Source: Bacteroidota bacterium | GTDB taxonomy: Bacteria > Bacteroidota > Bacteroidia > B-17B0 > Aurantibacillaceae | Assembly (NCBI GenBank): GCA_016702705.1 | Contig: JADJDM010000014.1 | Location: 62,001 to 126,000 of the forward strand | Direction of reading: 5' to 3' | DNA: 64,000 nucleotides | Shown here: positions 18,838 through 27,750 of the stretch, one piece after another | Layout: the number at the start of each line of letters is the position of its first letter | How positions within the stretch are numbered: the first letter of the stretch is position 1 | Position numbers and translations under genes: made by a program | The notes under the pieces: model-generated | What the model was told of the DNA's origin: nothing | Seen by the model: only the letters and a program-made list of their open reading frames with translations | The model's database searches: none

Positions 18838-18899
18838 CTGAAATTAAGCCTATTTATTGCCTTGAAATGGGAAAGGATTAAGAAAAGGATGTTGATAAA

Positions 18900-19482
18900 C
18901 TACTTCTTCGGAAACAGCTCTATCTCTGCTATTTCGCATAAAGTATGACCTAAAATCATGTGGCATTCCTGAATACGTGGCGTATCTTTACTTGGAATAT
19001 TCACCAAATAATCGGATAAATCTTTCATTTTACCACCTGTTTCGCCTGTAAAACCAACAGTAATAAACACCTAATTCGTGGCAAGCTTCAAATGCTTTAA
19101 TTACATTTCCTGAATTTCCACTAGTTGAAAGTCCGATAAGAATATCTCCTTTTTTGCACATCGCTCTTACCAAACGAGCATAAATTTCATCGTAACTGTA
19201 ATCATTAGCAACAGCGGTAATATAACTTGTATTTACATGCAAAGCTTCTGAAAACAAAGGAGCTCTGTCATAATAAAACCTTCCACTTAATTCAGCAGCT
19301 AAATGTTGCGAATCAGCAGCACTACCACCATTTCCACACCAAAGTACTTTATTACCGTTTTGGTAACAAGCTACAATTTGCTTGGCTACTTTTTCAACTG
19401 TTGAAATTAAAGTAACATCATTCATCACCTTTGTTTTAAGGTCGATTGATGTTTGTAGTTTTGATTTTATGAAGTTTTGCAT
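18900..19482 (-). CDS. gmhA: Sedoheptulose-7-phosphate isomerase-like SIS protein (GmhA/DiaA type; one frameshift)
   Basis: SIS-domain protein. 'LWCGNGGSAADSQHLAAELS' is the phosphosugar-binding loop with the metal His/Glu, and 'DILIGLSTSGNSGNVIKAFE' the second loop. The frame breaks near 19060; the other frame restores 'VGFTGETGGKMKDLSDYLV', 'DTPRIQECHMILGHTLCEIA' (Gln and His metal ligands of GmhA) and the stop at 18900, for a normal length of about 194 residues. GmhA makes D-glycero-D-manno-heptose 7-phosphate for ADP- or GDP-heptose. I chose the ATG at 19482 ('MQNFIKSKLQTSIDLK') because an upstream in-frame ATG overlaps the preceding gene. A DiaA-like role is the alternative. Confidence 0.78.
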
Positions 19483-19492
19483 CTGTTTTTTT

Positions 19493-20698
19493 TTAATACG
19501 CGTAATCACTTAAATACTCAAACCCTGGTGTTAACTTTCCATCTTTACAGATAGAAGCTCTTTCAATTACTTTATCTGTATCTTCTAAAATAATGTTTGG
19601 AAGTACACGTTCTACAAGGTCTTTACCAAAATCATCACTGGCATCGCGCGGTAATTCGCAAGGCAAATTATCAACTGCCATAATACAAACAGTGTCTTTA
19701 TTAAATGGTAAATCTTCTTCTCCTTTTAAAATATTGTATCCATAAAAAGGCTGGGCAATTGTACTCGAACGCATTGTTGTTGGCACAGAGCCATCAATAT
19801 CACATGTAATATCAGAGATAACGCTAATGTGAAAATCAGAAGCTTTCATATCTTCCTTAGTAAACATTTTTGGTGAACGAGGGTCCCAAAAGTGAGCAGA
19901 AATAAACAAATCAGTAACCTTGGTGTAAGGAACAAACTTAGATACAAAACGCTCAGGATGTTGGAAAAAATCGTTCAAATCAAAATTATGATCATCTGGC
20001 ATCTCAACATAATCACGTGGATTTAATTGACAGTAAACAGGTTCTCTAAATGATGCCATTAAAAATTCTTCTGCTGTCACCTTTCTTATTCTTAAAGCAC
20101 TTAAAGTCTCGATTGCACCATTAGCAACACGTCCACCACCTGTTAAAGCAATTTTAATGTTTGGAAGTTTCACACGTTTCAATTCCTCTTCCATCTCAGC
20201 TCTATCACGGCAAAGGTTTGCTGGCTTAATACGGAACAAATCATATTTTAAACCATACCCCAAAATACCATTGTAGGCGCCAACAATACCTGCATAACGA
20301 CCAAAACCAATAATACGATTGTGGTTTTTATCAGTAAGTGTTTCGTAATCTATCATCTGCACTTTCTTTTCGATAAGTGCTTTCATCAACTTCACATTGT
20401 GAGGTTGTTTTTTTATAGTGTGTGAAAAGAAGAAGTATTTTTTACCAGCTATTAAATTTTCTTTAGGAACTTCTTTCACACCCATTAACACATCGCAATC
20501 AGTTAAATCTTCTTGCAGGGTAATACCAAATGCAACATATTCATCATCGCTATAACATCGTATTTTGCTAGGCTGAACAACTATTTCAACTTGAGGATAT
20601 TTTCTAACTAATTCGGAACAAATTAAGGGAGTAAGAGGTACACGTTTATCTGGTGGACTTTTTTCTTCTCTTAATACTCCAATTTTAATCTTTTGCAT
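19493..20698 (-). CDS. Saccharopine dehydrogenase (lysine-forming)/alanine dehydrogenase-type oxidoreductase
   Basis: 401 residues. The N-terminus 'IGVLREEKSPPDKRVPLTP' and 'FFSHTIKKQPHNVKLMKALI', 'IDYETLTDKNHNRIIGFGRY' match the AlaDh/PNT N-terminal domain as found in Lys1-type saccharopine dehydrogenases. The NAD-binding region is near residues 182-199 ('IKIALTGGGRVANGAIETL'), followed by 'SDITCDIDGSVPTTMRSSTI'. It probably interconverts an amino acid or saccharopine with NAD(H) in the cytosol; the exact substrate is not clear from sequence. It ends ten bases before gmhA, so the two may be cotranscribed. Confidence 0.8.
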   Translation of the reverse strand: MQKIKIGVLREEKSPPDKRVPLTPLICSELVRKYPQVEIVVQPSKIRCYSDDEYVAFGITLQEDLTDCDVLMGVKEVPKENLIAGKKYFFFSHTIKKQPHNVKLMKALIEKKVQMIDYETLTDKNHNRIIGFGRYAGIVGAYNGILGYGLKYDLFRIKPANLCRDRAEMEEELKRVKLPNIKIALTGGGRVANGAIETLSALRIRKVTAEEFLMASFREPVYCQLNPRDYVEMPDDHNFDLNDFFQHPERFVSKFVPYTKVTDLFISAHFWDPRSPKMFTKEDMKASDFHISVISDITCDIDGSVPTTMRSSTIAQPFYGYNILKGEEDLPFNKDTVCIMAVDNLPCELPRDASDDFGKDLVERVLPNIILEDTDKVIERASICKDGKLTPGFEYLSDYAY

Positions 20699-20712
20699 AA
20701 AAATAATTTGTG

Positions 20713-20720
20713 CAAATATA
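20713..20720 (-). promoter_or_regulatory. Promoter -7 box upstream of the dehydrogenase gene
   Basis: TATATTTG on the minus strand, 15 bases before the start codon region; a TTG lies 17 bases further upstream. Matches the Bacteroidota consensus. Confidence 0.55.
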
Positions 20721-20812
20721 AGAATTTCAGGCTATTTCAACCTAAAATCGAGGTCGAGATTTTGCTCACGGGCAGTTGGCTGCTGCTTGCCTTTACTCAA
20801 GGTTTTCACCTC

Positions 20813-23800
20813 CTATGATACATATTTTTGCAGTTCAGAAACAAATATTTGTTTATTTAAATCAACATCTGCCATCTGCAATGATAAACCATTTAGCAAG
20901 CAATAGGTAAATAAACCATTTTTCCAGGTATCACTTTCCATAGCAAACTCTGCACCACCAGCACTGCTGATTACGGTTGTTCCTGTTCCCTTTTTTAAAT
21001 TCCCGAAAAGTGATTGAGTTAACTGAATACTGTTCTCAACTCCAAAAGGATTTTTCAGTTCAACACCCTCGCCTACTGCTCTAAAACTAACATCACCTTT
21101 TTCTATTGGAGTATTGTTTTTGCTTTGCACTTCATCCTTATCTAACTCACCGCTATGACAAGTATCCATAAACAAAATCTTTTTAATTGCTTTAATATTA
21201 TTGAATAAGGATTCAATTTCCTCATAAGGAATTCCAGCAGCTGAAGGATTATCAAAATTAACATCGTGACTTGCAAAATAATAATCAAGCTTATCATCTA
21301 ACAAACCATGACCTGCAACAAATACAATCACCACATCATCAACGGTAGTGCCCTTCAGAAATTCTTTCAAAGCATTAATGTTATCTTTGGTTACTTCTTT
21401 ATTGATTAATGTTTTAGTGTAAATATTTGCATATAATTCTTTTGTTTGAACAAAATTATTTACCACATCATTGGCATCTTTTGCCGCATATTTTAGATTG
21501 TATCGGTTGTCTTGATACTCTGAAACACCGATGCTAATCACATATAAATTACCTTTTCCAGACGTTCCAGTCTCACGTATTACTTCAAAATTTTCCACCA
21601 TGGATTCAACTCCTTTTTCGTTGATGCAGGATAATGAAACTTTGTTTTTACCAACCATTAATTCGCTCGTAACCTCATATTCTAATGAATTTGAAGCTTT
21701 ACTCTTTAAATCTACTCCATTAAAACTATGCGTTGGAACATTATTAATATAAACCATCAAACGATCTATCTTATAAAGGTTATCACTCAACTTCACTTTA
21801 TAATTTATTTGCCCCGTTTTAGTAACTAAAGGGATATTCTTGGTTATCAATTCTACTTTTGGTAAATGGAAATCTTTACCTAATTGTTCTTCGGTAAAAT
21901 TCATTTTCTTCAAACGTTTTTTGTAAACATATTTGTATGCATTTACTAAATTTTGTGGTGTCATACCCAATCGTTCAGCAATAATATCAGGCCTATTGAG
22001 GCGAATATCAAATTGTTCGAAAGGATAAATTTTATCATCAATACGAAAACTTACACTATTTAAGGCTTCTTGCGAACAGGTGTAATAATTGTCGGGGCTA
22101 TAAATTAAATAATTGGTACCCGAACAAGCAATTAAACCTGCCAATTGCTTACAATCTTTATAATTCCAAATCTTTGCTGCACCGTCTTCTGAGCAACTAA
22201 ACAAAATATCTTTTCCTTTATCAAAAATTACTCTATTAATTTGCCCCGTTGGATTATCCAGCCTACAAATCATTCCACCCGTTTCAATATCCCAAATACG
22301 AATGGTATTATCTGCAGGACTAACACTATTGTTTCCAGACGCACTCACTACATATTTACTATCCGCAGTCACATCAATATCTAACAGCATGTTCACATGT
22401 CCTTCAATTGTTTTGTTTAGCGACCAATCGCTTGTATTCCAAACTTTAATTTTTTTATCCCAAGCGCATGATAAAAGGTATTTTCCGCTGGGAGTAAATT
22501 GTACATCACTCGCTAAAATTTCATGTCCCTCTAATGTTTTTATAACCTTCTCAGTTGCAAAATCCCATACTTTAACTGTTTGGTCCATGCCCGCAGTAGC
22601 AATTGTTTTACCATCTGGACTAAATGAAATTCCGTAAATACCTCCTACATGACCAGTAATTTTTTTAATGAGCTTACCCGAATTTAAATCCCATACTTTT
22701 AATATTCCCATAAAACCCGCGCCCGCCAAGTACTTTCCATCAGTACTTACAGCTAAAGTTTGGATTAATTCGTATTCAGTATTTAATTCCTGCAATTTTT
22801 CTCCTGTTGCTGGATTCCAAATTGCCAAACCTATACTATTATACATGGTTATTAATTTCTTTCCATCAGCTGTGAAAGTGAGTGGAAAAAATCCCATTAT
22901 GCTTCGTTCAATTTTATTTTCGGCAAGGTTCCAAATTTTCACATTAATCTCGTCGCTTGCAGTTGCGAGGTATTTGCCTTGTTGGTCGTAAGCCATATTT
23001 AAAATTCGTCTTGCCCTGCTTTCGAATACTTTATTTACTTTTCCGTCTAATAAATTACATACCAATATTTTTTTAAAATCCCCCAACACAAACAAATCTT
23101 GTTGAGGGTGCGGAGAAAGACAGGAAGGATAAAAGTCGGTTAACTCATACTTCTTTTCAACTTTTTTTGTTGTCATATTAAAAAGAAAAACATTTTTGAT
23201 TGCATCGGCACTTAAAAAATAATTTCCTTTAAAACATGCTGCTTTTATTAAATTATTTTTTGCAGCATGATCTTTCATCACAGCAATTTCTTTGCATGCT
23301 GTTACATCCATAAAGTGTACTTTGTTATTATATAATGTTATCGCAATGGTTTTACCGTCAGGCGACAAATACATAGGAATAGATGCTTGTGGAATTTCTT
23401 CTCCTTTATATAGTGGAGTACTCAATAATTCCTTTCCATCTGGCAAAGAAAATATTTTGAATTGACCTTTAACTGTATAAGCAGCCATTTTAGAACCGTT
23501 TTCCAGCAACTTAATTTTTGTAATAAAATCTTGTGGCAGCTCTGTTTCTATTTTTTGTTGCTTGATATTATAAATTACAATTTTACTATCGTTAGAAATA
23601 TAAATAATGCGTTCATCATCCTTTACAAAATCTAAATCATCATAAGTAGAAGTGTTTTCAATCGTAACGATTAATTTACCAGTTGAAACTTCCCAAATTT
23701 TTATTTGATTTGAGTTAAGAACAGCTGAAATAAAATTCCCACTTGGCGAAAATTCAACTGATTCTATTCGTCCATCGTTTCCTGATAATGTTCTTAATTC

Positions 23801-23986
23801 CTTTGCAGATTTAACATCCCACAACTTTACTAACTTATCCAAACTTCCAGTTGCCATTATGCTTCCATCTTTATTGTAATCGATAGAAGTGACCATATCA
23901 GTATGTCCCGTTGTTAATACAACCTCAGGCTCTTGAGCGAAAATACATACTGAAAAAAGTATAAAAAAAGCTAGTAAATATTTCAT
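20813..23986 (-). CDS. Secreted WD40-repeat/caspase (peptidase C14) protein, premature TAG
   Basis: 1057 residues as printed. A signal peptide ('MKYLLAFFILFSVCIFAQ') is followed by a long stretch of WD40 repeats ('DKLVKLWDV', 'DQTVKVWDF', 'DKKIKVWNT', 'DNTIRIWDI' among others), a beta-sandwich-like linker (~710-800) and a caspase domain (~815-1057) with the catalytic dyad: His near 893 in 'VFVAGHGLLDD' and Cys near 943 in 'LFMDTCHSGEL'. It is therefore a predicted active, exported metacaspase-like protease with a repeat platform. The TAG at 20813 interrupts family sequence: the same frame continues EVKTLSKGKQQPTAREQ and ends 'DFRLK' with a stop at 20732, the usual C-terminus of these proteins. 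Confidence 0.9.
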   Translation of the reverse strand: MKYLLAFFILFSVCIFAQEPEVVLTTGHTDMVTSIDYNKDGSIMATGSLDKLVKLWDVKSAKELRTLSGNDGRIESVEFSPSGNFISAVLNSNQIKIWEVSTGKLIVTIENTSTYDDLDFVKDDERIIYISNDSKIVIYNIKQQKIETELPQDFITKIKLLENGSKMAAYTVKGQFKIFSLPDGKELLSTPLYKGEEIPQASIPMYLSPDGKTIAITLYNNKVHFMDVTACKEIAVMKDHAAKNNLIKAACFKGNYFLSADAIKNVFLFNMTTKKVEKKYELTDFYPSCLSPHPQQDLFVLGDFKKILVCNLLDGKVNKVFESRARRILNMAYDQQGKYLATASDEINVKIWNLAENKIERSIMGFFPLTFTADGKKLITMYNSIGLAIWNPATGEKLQELNTEYELIQTLAVSTDGKYLAGAGFMGILKVWDLNSGKLIKKITGHVGGIYGISFSPDGKTIATAGMDQTVKVWDFATEKVIKTLEGHEILASDVQFTPSGKYLLSCAWDKKIKVWNTSDWSLNKTIEGHVNMLLDIDVTADSKYVVSASGNNSVSPADNTIRIWDIETGGMICRLDNPTGQINRVIFDKGKDILFSCSEDGAAKIWNYKDCKQLAGLIACSGTNYLIYSPDNYYTCSQEALNSVSFRIDDKIYPFEQFDIRLNRPDIIAERLGMTPQNLVNAYKYVYKKRLKKMNFTEEQLGKDFHLPKVELITKNIPLVTKTGQINYKVKLSDNLYKIDRLMVYINNVPTHSFNGVDLKSKASNSLEYEVTSELMVGKNKVSLSCINEKGVESMVENFEVIRETGTSGKGNLYVISIGVSEYQDNRYNLKYAAKDANDVVNNFVQTKELYANIYTKTLINKEVTKDNINALKEFLKGTTVDDVVIVFVAGHGLLDDKLDYYFASHDVNFDNPSAAGIPYEEIESLFNNIKAIKKILFMDTCHSGELDKDEVQSKNNTPIEKGDVSFRAVGEGVELKNPFGVENSIQLTQSLFGNLKKGTGTTVISSAGGAEFAMESDTWKNGLFTYCLLNGLSLQMADVDLNKQIFVSELQKYVS

Positions 23987-23996
23987 TTCTTTATTA

Positions 23997-24587
23997 TTAA
24001 GCTGGGCTAATTACTTCTTCTTTGCCGAACTCTTGCATTTTCATGGCCACTTGCAAATCATACAAATCTTTTTTTCTCAGCACAAAGGTATTAGACCATG
24101 TATCGTGCCAACCAAGTGTACCTAAGCATGAAAAAAACTCAAAAGGAACAATACGACCGTAAGATCTTCCGATAATTTGCCCCCAACTTGGTTTTTCACC
24201 ATACTCATTAACTACAACTCTCCCTAAAATCATTTTAGCCAAAGATGCCTGCGATGAGCCTTCAAAAATTATATAATATGCTGGACGAATAACCAGAAAA
24301 GTAAGCAAGCGTGTCAAAATATCAAATTCCTGAGAATCAATGTAAGATTCGTCTCCAAAAGTCAAAACCAAAACAGCAATTGCAACCCCAACTATAGCTT
24401 CAAAAATTAATATAAAAACTAAATCCAATAAAAAGCCACCAAATCTTGCCCAACCGTCAACATAATTAACTTCTTTATAACGATAAGCTGTCTGTTGAAC
24501 ATTAACTAGTTCACCAGTTTCATTTCTAACTTTTTTATTAATTGTATAAGCTTCTCTGATTTCTGTAATTTTTTTTCTCTCTGTCAT
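23997..24587 (-). CDS. RDD family membrane protein
   Basis: 196 residues from the ATG at 24587 ('MTERKKITEIREAYTINKKV'); a longer frame to 24638 is rejected because it would run through the terminator hairpin of hpf. The RDD domain shows 'YVDGWARFGGFLLDLVFILI' (start of TM1 with the Arg/Asp pattern), further TM segments near 70-90 and 115-135, and 'SLAKMILGRVVVNEYGEKPS', typical of the family. Function of the family is mostly unknown; roles in transport or stress have been proposed. It lies ten bases upstream of the caspase gene and may share its transcript. Confidence 0.85.
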   Translation of the reverse strand: MTERKKITEIREAYTINKKVRNETGELVNVQQTAYRYKEVNYVDGWARFGGFLLDLVFILIFEAIVGVAIAVLVLTFGDESYIDSQEFDILTRLLTFLVIRPAYYIIFEGSSQASLAKMILGRVVVNEYGEKPSWGQIIGRSYGRIVPFEFFSCLGTLGWHDTWSNTFVLRKKDLYDLQVAMKMQEFGKEEVISPA

Positions 24588-24606
24588 GAAATAAAGGTAA
24601 AAAAAA

Positions 24607-24634
24607 ATCCCCATCCGCCAACGCGGATGGGGAT
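24607..24634 (-). terminator. Intrinsic terminator after hpf
   Basis: Perfect 12-bp stem ATCCCCATCCGC / GCGGATGGGGAT with a CAAC loop, followed on the minus strand by a long T run; A/T runs on both sides could make it bidirectional. It sits between hpf and the RDD gene. Confidence 0.9.
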
Positions 24635-24652
24635 TCAATATTTTTTTTCAGA

Positions 24653-24952
24653 TCAAACTTCTAATAGTTTCTCTTTGTATTTTTTTAATTGTGTTTTTAA
24701 AGCATCTATGCTATTATCAACCGCTTCTTCAAAAGAAAGGCATTGTTTTTTAGCAAACAATTCACTACCCTTAACTCTTAACTTAATCTCCGCAATTTTA
24801 TTATCGTTTGTGCTCGACTTATCTAATCTTAAGATTACATCTACATCAACAATGTTCTCATATATCGAACTTAGTTTATTTACTCTTTCATTTACGAATT
24901 CTAACAACTTAGTGTCTGCATCAAAATGTACTGATTGTGTGTTAATAGTCAT
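24653..24952 (-). CDS. hpf: Ribosome hibernation promoting factor, short form
   Basis: 99 residues, the length of short HPF/YfiA proteins. 'MTINTQSVHFDADTKLLEFV', 'IYENIVDVDVILRLDKS', 'EIKLRVKGSELFAKKQCLSF' and 'AVDNSIDALKTQLKKYKEKL' follow the beta-alpha-beta-beta-beta-alpha pattern of the family, which binds the 30S decoding centre during slow growth and promotes inactive ribosome states. It follows xerC by 19 bases, the usual order in Bacteroidota (rpsU, xerC, hpf). A strong terminator ends the operon here. Confidence 0.9.
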   Translation of the reverse strand: MTINTQSVHFDADTKLLEFVNERVNKLSSIYENIVDVDVILRLDKSSTNDNKIAEIKLRVKGSELFAKKQCLSFEEAVDNSIDALKTQLKKYKEKLLEV

Positions 24953-24971
24953 ATTTGCCTCCTTTTTTAGA

Positions 24972-25859
24972 TTATGCTCTTGGATGAGCTTGGTTATAAA
25001 CTTTCTTTAATTTCTCAATTGTATTATGCGTATAAATTTGTGTTGCGGCCAAACTACTATGTCCTAACAATTCTTTCACTGCATTAATATCAGCACCGTT
25101 ATTTAATAAGTGTGTTGCGAAACTATGACGCAACACATGTGGGCTTTTTTTATGCAAAGTTGAAATTGTGGCAATTTGGTCTTTTATAATCTTGTAAACG
25201 TATGATTCACTCAAATGGTTTCCTTTTTCATCACAAAAGAAAAATTCTGAATCGATACCCTTGATTTTCTTCAAGTTAAAAAATGCTGCTAACATTCTTT
25301 TAAACTCTAGTGTAATTGGAATTGCTCTTACTTTATTTCTTTTCCCAAGCACTTTAATACTTAAACCATGTAAATCCACATCGCTTTCTTTAAGTAAAAT
25401 CAGCTCATTTCTTCGAATACCCGTTTGATAAAAAAATTCAAACACTAGTTTTTCTAGAATTTCATCAAAAGAACCACTTTCAAAAATACCCATGTCCAAT
25501 CGTGGAATCTGGCTTTCATCAATAAATACAGGTAAGCGCTTTTTGGATTTTGGAGCTTGAATTTTAGTTAATGGATTACTAATTTCGGGGTGTAAACGTT
25601 GCAAAAACTTAAAAAAAGACTTTAAAGTACTTAGTTTACGGTTTATACTAGAAGAGGCAATTTTAGCTTCTTTCAATTTACCAATCCATTCGCGAATAAT
25701 GATATGATCTAATTGAGAAAGTGTAGTATCGCCAAAGGTTTCGGTAATAAATAATTTAAATTGTGATAAATCGTTACGATATGAAACGATTGTTAGTGGC
25801 GAATACTTACGCTCGTAGCTTAAGTAATCAAAAAATAAGGTTTCTTCCTCCTGCCACAT
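24972..25859 (-). CDS. xerC: Tyrosine recombinase XerC/XerD
   Basis: 295 residues. N-terminal SAM-like DNA-binding domain (1-105) and catalytic domain with the full set of residues: Arg149 in 'TGIRRNELI', Lys173 in 'LGKRNKVRAI', His241 and Arg244 in 'SPHVLRHSFATHLLNNG', His267 in 'LLGHSSLAATQIYTH' and nucleophile Tyr276. Resolves chromosome dimers at dif with its partner recombinase. Conserved position between rpsU and hpf argues for the chromosomal Xer rather than a phage integrase; XerC versus XerD is by context. Confidence 0.88.
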   Translation of the reverse strand: MWQEEETLFFDYLSYERKYSPLTIVSYRNDLSQFKLFITETFGDTTLSQLDHIIIREWIGKLKEAKIASSSINRKLSTLKSFFKFLQRLHPEISNPLTKIQAPKSKKRLPVFIDESQIPRLDMGIFESGSFDEILEKLVFEFFYQTGIRRNELILLKESDVDLHGLSIKVLGKRNKVRAIPITLEFKRMLAAFFNLKKIKGIDSEFFFCDEKGNHLSESYVYKIIKDQIATISTLHKKSPHVLRHSFATHLLNNGADINAVKELLGHSSLAATQIYTHNTIEKLKKVYNQAHPRA

Positions 25860-25867
25860 AAAAAAAT

Positions 25868-25923
25868 AAAATTAACTTTCAGACGAATTTAACTAATTAA
25901 ACCCTAACCTGAAAGTTAATTTT
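25868..25923 (-). terminator. 15-bp inverted repeat between rpsU and xerC (terminator or attenuator)
   Basis: Arms AAAATTAACTTTCAG (25868-25882) and CTGAAAGTTAATTTT (25909-25923) are perfectly complementary with a 26-base loop. In the transcribed (minus) direction the hairpin is followed by a T-rich run that ends at the xerC ATG (25859), so it could both end the rpsU transcript and mask the xerC ribosome-binding region. Confidence 0.7.
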
Positions 25924-25958
25924 ACTAAATATTTGAAATAAAATAAAGAGGAATAGAA

Positions 25959-26153
25959 TTATTCTATTTCTCCCAATTGTAATTTTTGCTTGTAAACTGC
26001 ATTAATAACAGCTTCTCTACGCTTGATAGAAGGCTTAGTGAATTTTTGACGCTCACGTAATTCCTTTACAACACCTGTTTTTTCAAACTTCTTTTTGAAC
26101 TTCTTAAGAGCTTTTTCTAAAGACTCACCTTCTTTAACTTGTACTATTAACAT
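25959..26153 (-). CDS. rpsU: 30S ribosomal protein S21
   Basis: 64 residues from ATG 26153 ('MLIVQVKEGESLEKALKKFK'); an in-frame upstream ATG is ignored because it would cross the promoter. 'KKKFEKTGVVKELRERQKFT' and 'KPSIKRREAVINAVYKQKLQ' are standard S21 features. In Bacteroidota S21 has been implicated in masking the anti-Shine-Dalgarno, consistent with weak ribosome-binding sites seen throughout this window. Confidence 0.93.
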   Translation of the reverse strand: MLIVQVKEGESLEKALKKFKKKFEKTGVVKELRERQKFTKPSIKRREAVINAVYKQKLQLGEIE

Positions 26154-26172
26154 TTTATATAATTTGAGGGTG

Positions 26173-26203
26173 CAAATATAGAACAAATATTTCTATTTAC
26201 AAA
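26173..26203 (-). promoter_or_regulatory. rpsU promoter (-33 TTTG, 19 bases, -7 TATATTTG)
   Basis: On the minus strand TTTG at 26203-26200 is followed by exactly 19 bases and TATATTTG at 26180-26173. This is the best complete match to the Bacteroidota housekeeping promoter in the window, placed about 20 bases before the rpsU start. Confidence 0.75.
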
Positions 26204-26276
26204 AATAAAAACCAAGGTATTTTTTGAGAATAAGGGAAATTATATATATTTTAGGCGTCTATTATTAAAACCCTTT

Positions 26277-26960
26277 GTGAAAAAATCCTTGAACATTTTA
26301 AGTAAAGCATTTCTAATATTAATTACTTCCTTTCTATTAGGATCTTGTTCTCACGACAGTCCTAAATTTATTTCGGAAGGTGTTATTGAATACGAAGCAT
26401 CTGTTGTTGATAAGGATCATCCTATGGCGGGTCTAGCTCCAAACGGCATGTCGATGTTTTTTAAAAACGATCTTTTTTGTTCAGAAATGACAACTATGGG
26501 TGTTTTTACATCTAAATTTGTTGCTAATCCTCATAACAAAACATTTACTACTATGGTAAAAGTATTTGACATGAAAAACGCTTGCATTGAAGATGAAAAG
26601 CAAATAAAAAAAGAGTTAGACGCGTATAAATTCAATTTTGAAGAAACTAGTGAAACCAAAGTAATTGCAGGATACAAATGCAAAAAAGTAATTGCTACCA
26701 ATTTAGCAGACCCTTCAGATAAATTTGATGTTTTTTATACCGATGAATTAAATGTAAAAAAAGCTAACTACAGCACGCCTTATGAAGGTATTAAAGGTTT
26801 AGTGATGCAATTTAGACTTCAAAAATTTGGGATGGAAATGGAATTTAAAGCGAAATCGGTAAGAAAAGAAGAGATTCCTGATAACATGTTTGATTTACCT
26901 GGTTTTTATAAGGTAATTTCAAAAGAAGAAATGGATGCTTTCTTCAAATCAATTCAATAG
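26277..26960 (+). CDS. DUF4412-like lipoprotein
   Basis: 227 residues from a GTG start. The N-terminus is a lipoprotein signal with lipobox 'LLGSC' (Cys at 24). The mature part ('GVIEYEASVVDKDHPMAGLA', 'MTTMGVFTSKFVANPHNKTF', 'KVIAGYKCKKVIATN', then 'FDVFYTDELNVKKANYSTPY') follows the DUF4412/GLPGLI-like pattern of Bacteroidota envelope proteins, in which a small protein is predicted to sit in the periplasm or outer membrane. Function unknown. Related in sequence layout to the next gene. Confidence 0.75.
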   Translation: MKKSLNILSKAFLILITSFLLGSCSHDSPKFISEGVIEYEASVVDKDHPMAGLAPNGMSMFFKNDLFCSEMTTMGVFTSKFVANPHNKTFTTMVKVFDMKNACIEDEKQIKKELDAYKFNFEETSETKVIAGYKCKKVIATNLADPSDKFDVFYTDELNVKKANYSTPYEGIKGLVMQFRLQKFGMEMEFKAKSVRKEEIPDNMFDLPGFYKVISKEEMDAFFKSIQ

Positions 26961-27013
26961 TTTTTTGGTACGATACTTGAATTAAAGAACAAACTAAAAC
27001 AATTTATATACAA

Positions 27014-27670
27014 ATGAAAAAAATAATTTTATCAGCGGCTATGTTATTAAGCTCATTAGCTGGAATAAGCCAAGTTAAAGAAGGAAGTATTACTTATAGT
27101 GTTTCAATGGAAGGACTTCCTCCTGAGCAAGCTGCGATGATGGATGGAACTGAACAGATAACATCTTTCAAAGGAAATAAATCTCGTATCGAATTTACAA
27201 ATGCATTTGTTAGTTCAATTGCTATTAATGATGGCAAGAAAACCACTATTTTGATGGACCAAATGGGACAAAAAATGTATTTTGAATTGACAGAGGAAGA
27301 TAATAAAAAGAAAGATGAAAAAGCTTCTAATACAACAATTGAGTATAAAGATGAAACAAAAAAAATTGCAGGTTATGATTGTAAAAAAGCAATAATCAAA
27401 ACCAAAGATGAAAAAGGTGAAGAAACTACAATGATTGTTTGGTACACAGAACAACTTCCAATGGCTGGACAAAGCTCTTCAAGAAGTTCCAATACATTCA
27501 AAGACTTAAAAGGAGCTCCATTAGAATATGAAGCAAAACAAGGCCCATTTAATATGAAATTTACAGCTACAGCTGTTTCTAAAGACCCAGTTCCAGATGC
27601 TAAATTTGTACCTAATACAGATGGTTATATCAAGAAATCAGCAGAAGAAATGAAAAAATGGGTGGGGTAA
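27014..27670 (+). CDS. DUF4412-like periplasmic/secreted protein
   Basis: 218 residues with a signal peptide ('MKKIILSAAMLLSSLAGISQ'). 'VKEGSITYSVSMEGLPPEQA', 'IAGYDCKKAIIKTKDEKGEE' and 'MIVWYTEQLPM' show the same order of motifs as the preceding lipoprotein (signal, YEA/YSV strand, AGYxCKK, F/WYTxxL), suggesting an old duplication. No catalytic signature. Followed by a strong terminator. Function unknown. Confidence 0.75.
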   Translation: MKKIILSAAMLLSSLAGISQVKEGSITYSVSMEGLPPEQAAMMDGTEQITSFKGNKSRIEFTNAFVSSIAINDGKKTTILMDQMGQKMYFELTEEDNKKKDEKASNTTIEYKDETKKIAGYDCKKAIIKTKDEKGEETTMIVWYTEQLPMAGQSSSRSSNTFKDLKGAPLEYEAKQGPFNMKFTATAVSKDPVPDAKFVPNTDGYIKKSAEEMKKWVG

Positions 27671-27692
27671 ATAAATAAAATTAAAACTTTTA

Positions 27693-27738
27693 AACCGTCC
27701 CTTACCACAAAAAACTCAGGATGAAGGACGGTTTTTTT
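27693..27738 (+). terminator. Intrinsic terminator after the DUF4412-like gene
   Basis: AACCGTCC (27693-27700) pairs with GGACGGTT (27726-27733), followed by a T run. It decides the start of the next gene: the ATG at 27721 lies in the hairpin, so the ATG at 27751 is preferred. Confidence 0.8.
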
Positions 27739-27750
27739 ATGCATATAATT

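Noticed and set aside
24588..24638. Upstream in-frame start for the RDD gene (MNPHPRWRMGIFFYLYF)
   Set aside because: These codons translate the terminator hairpin of hpf; the ATG at 24587 fits RDD proteins better.
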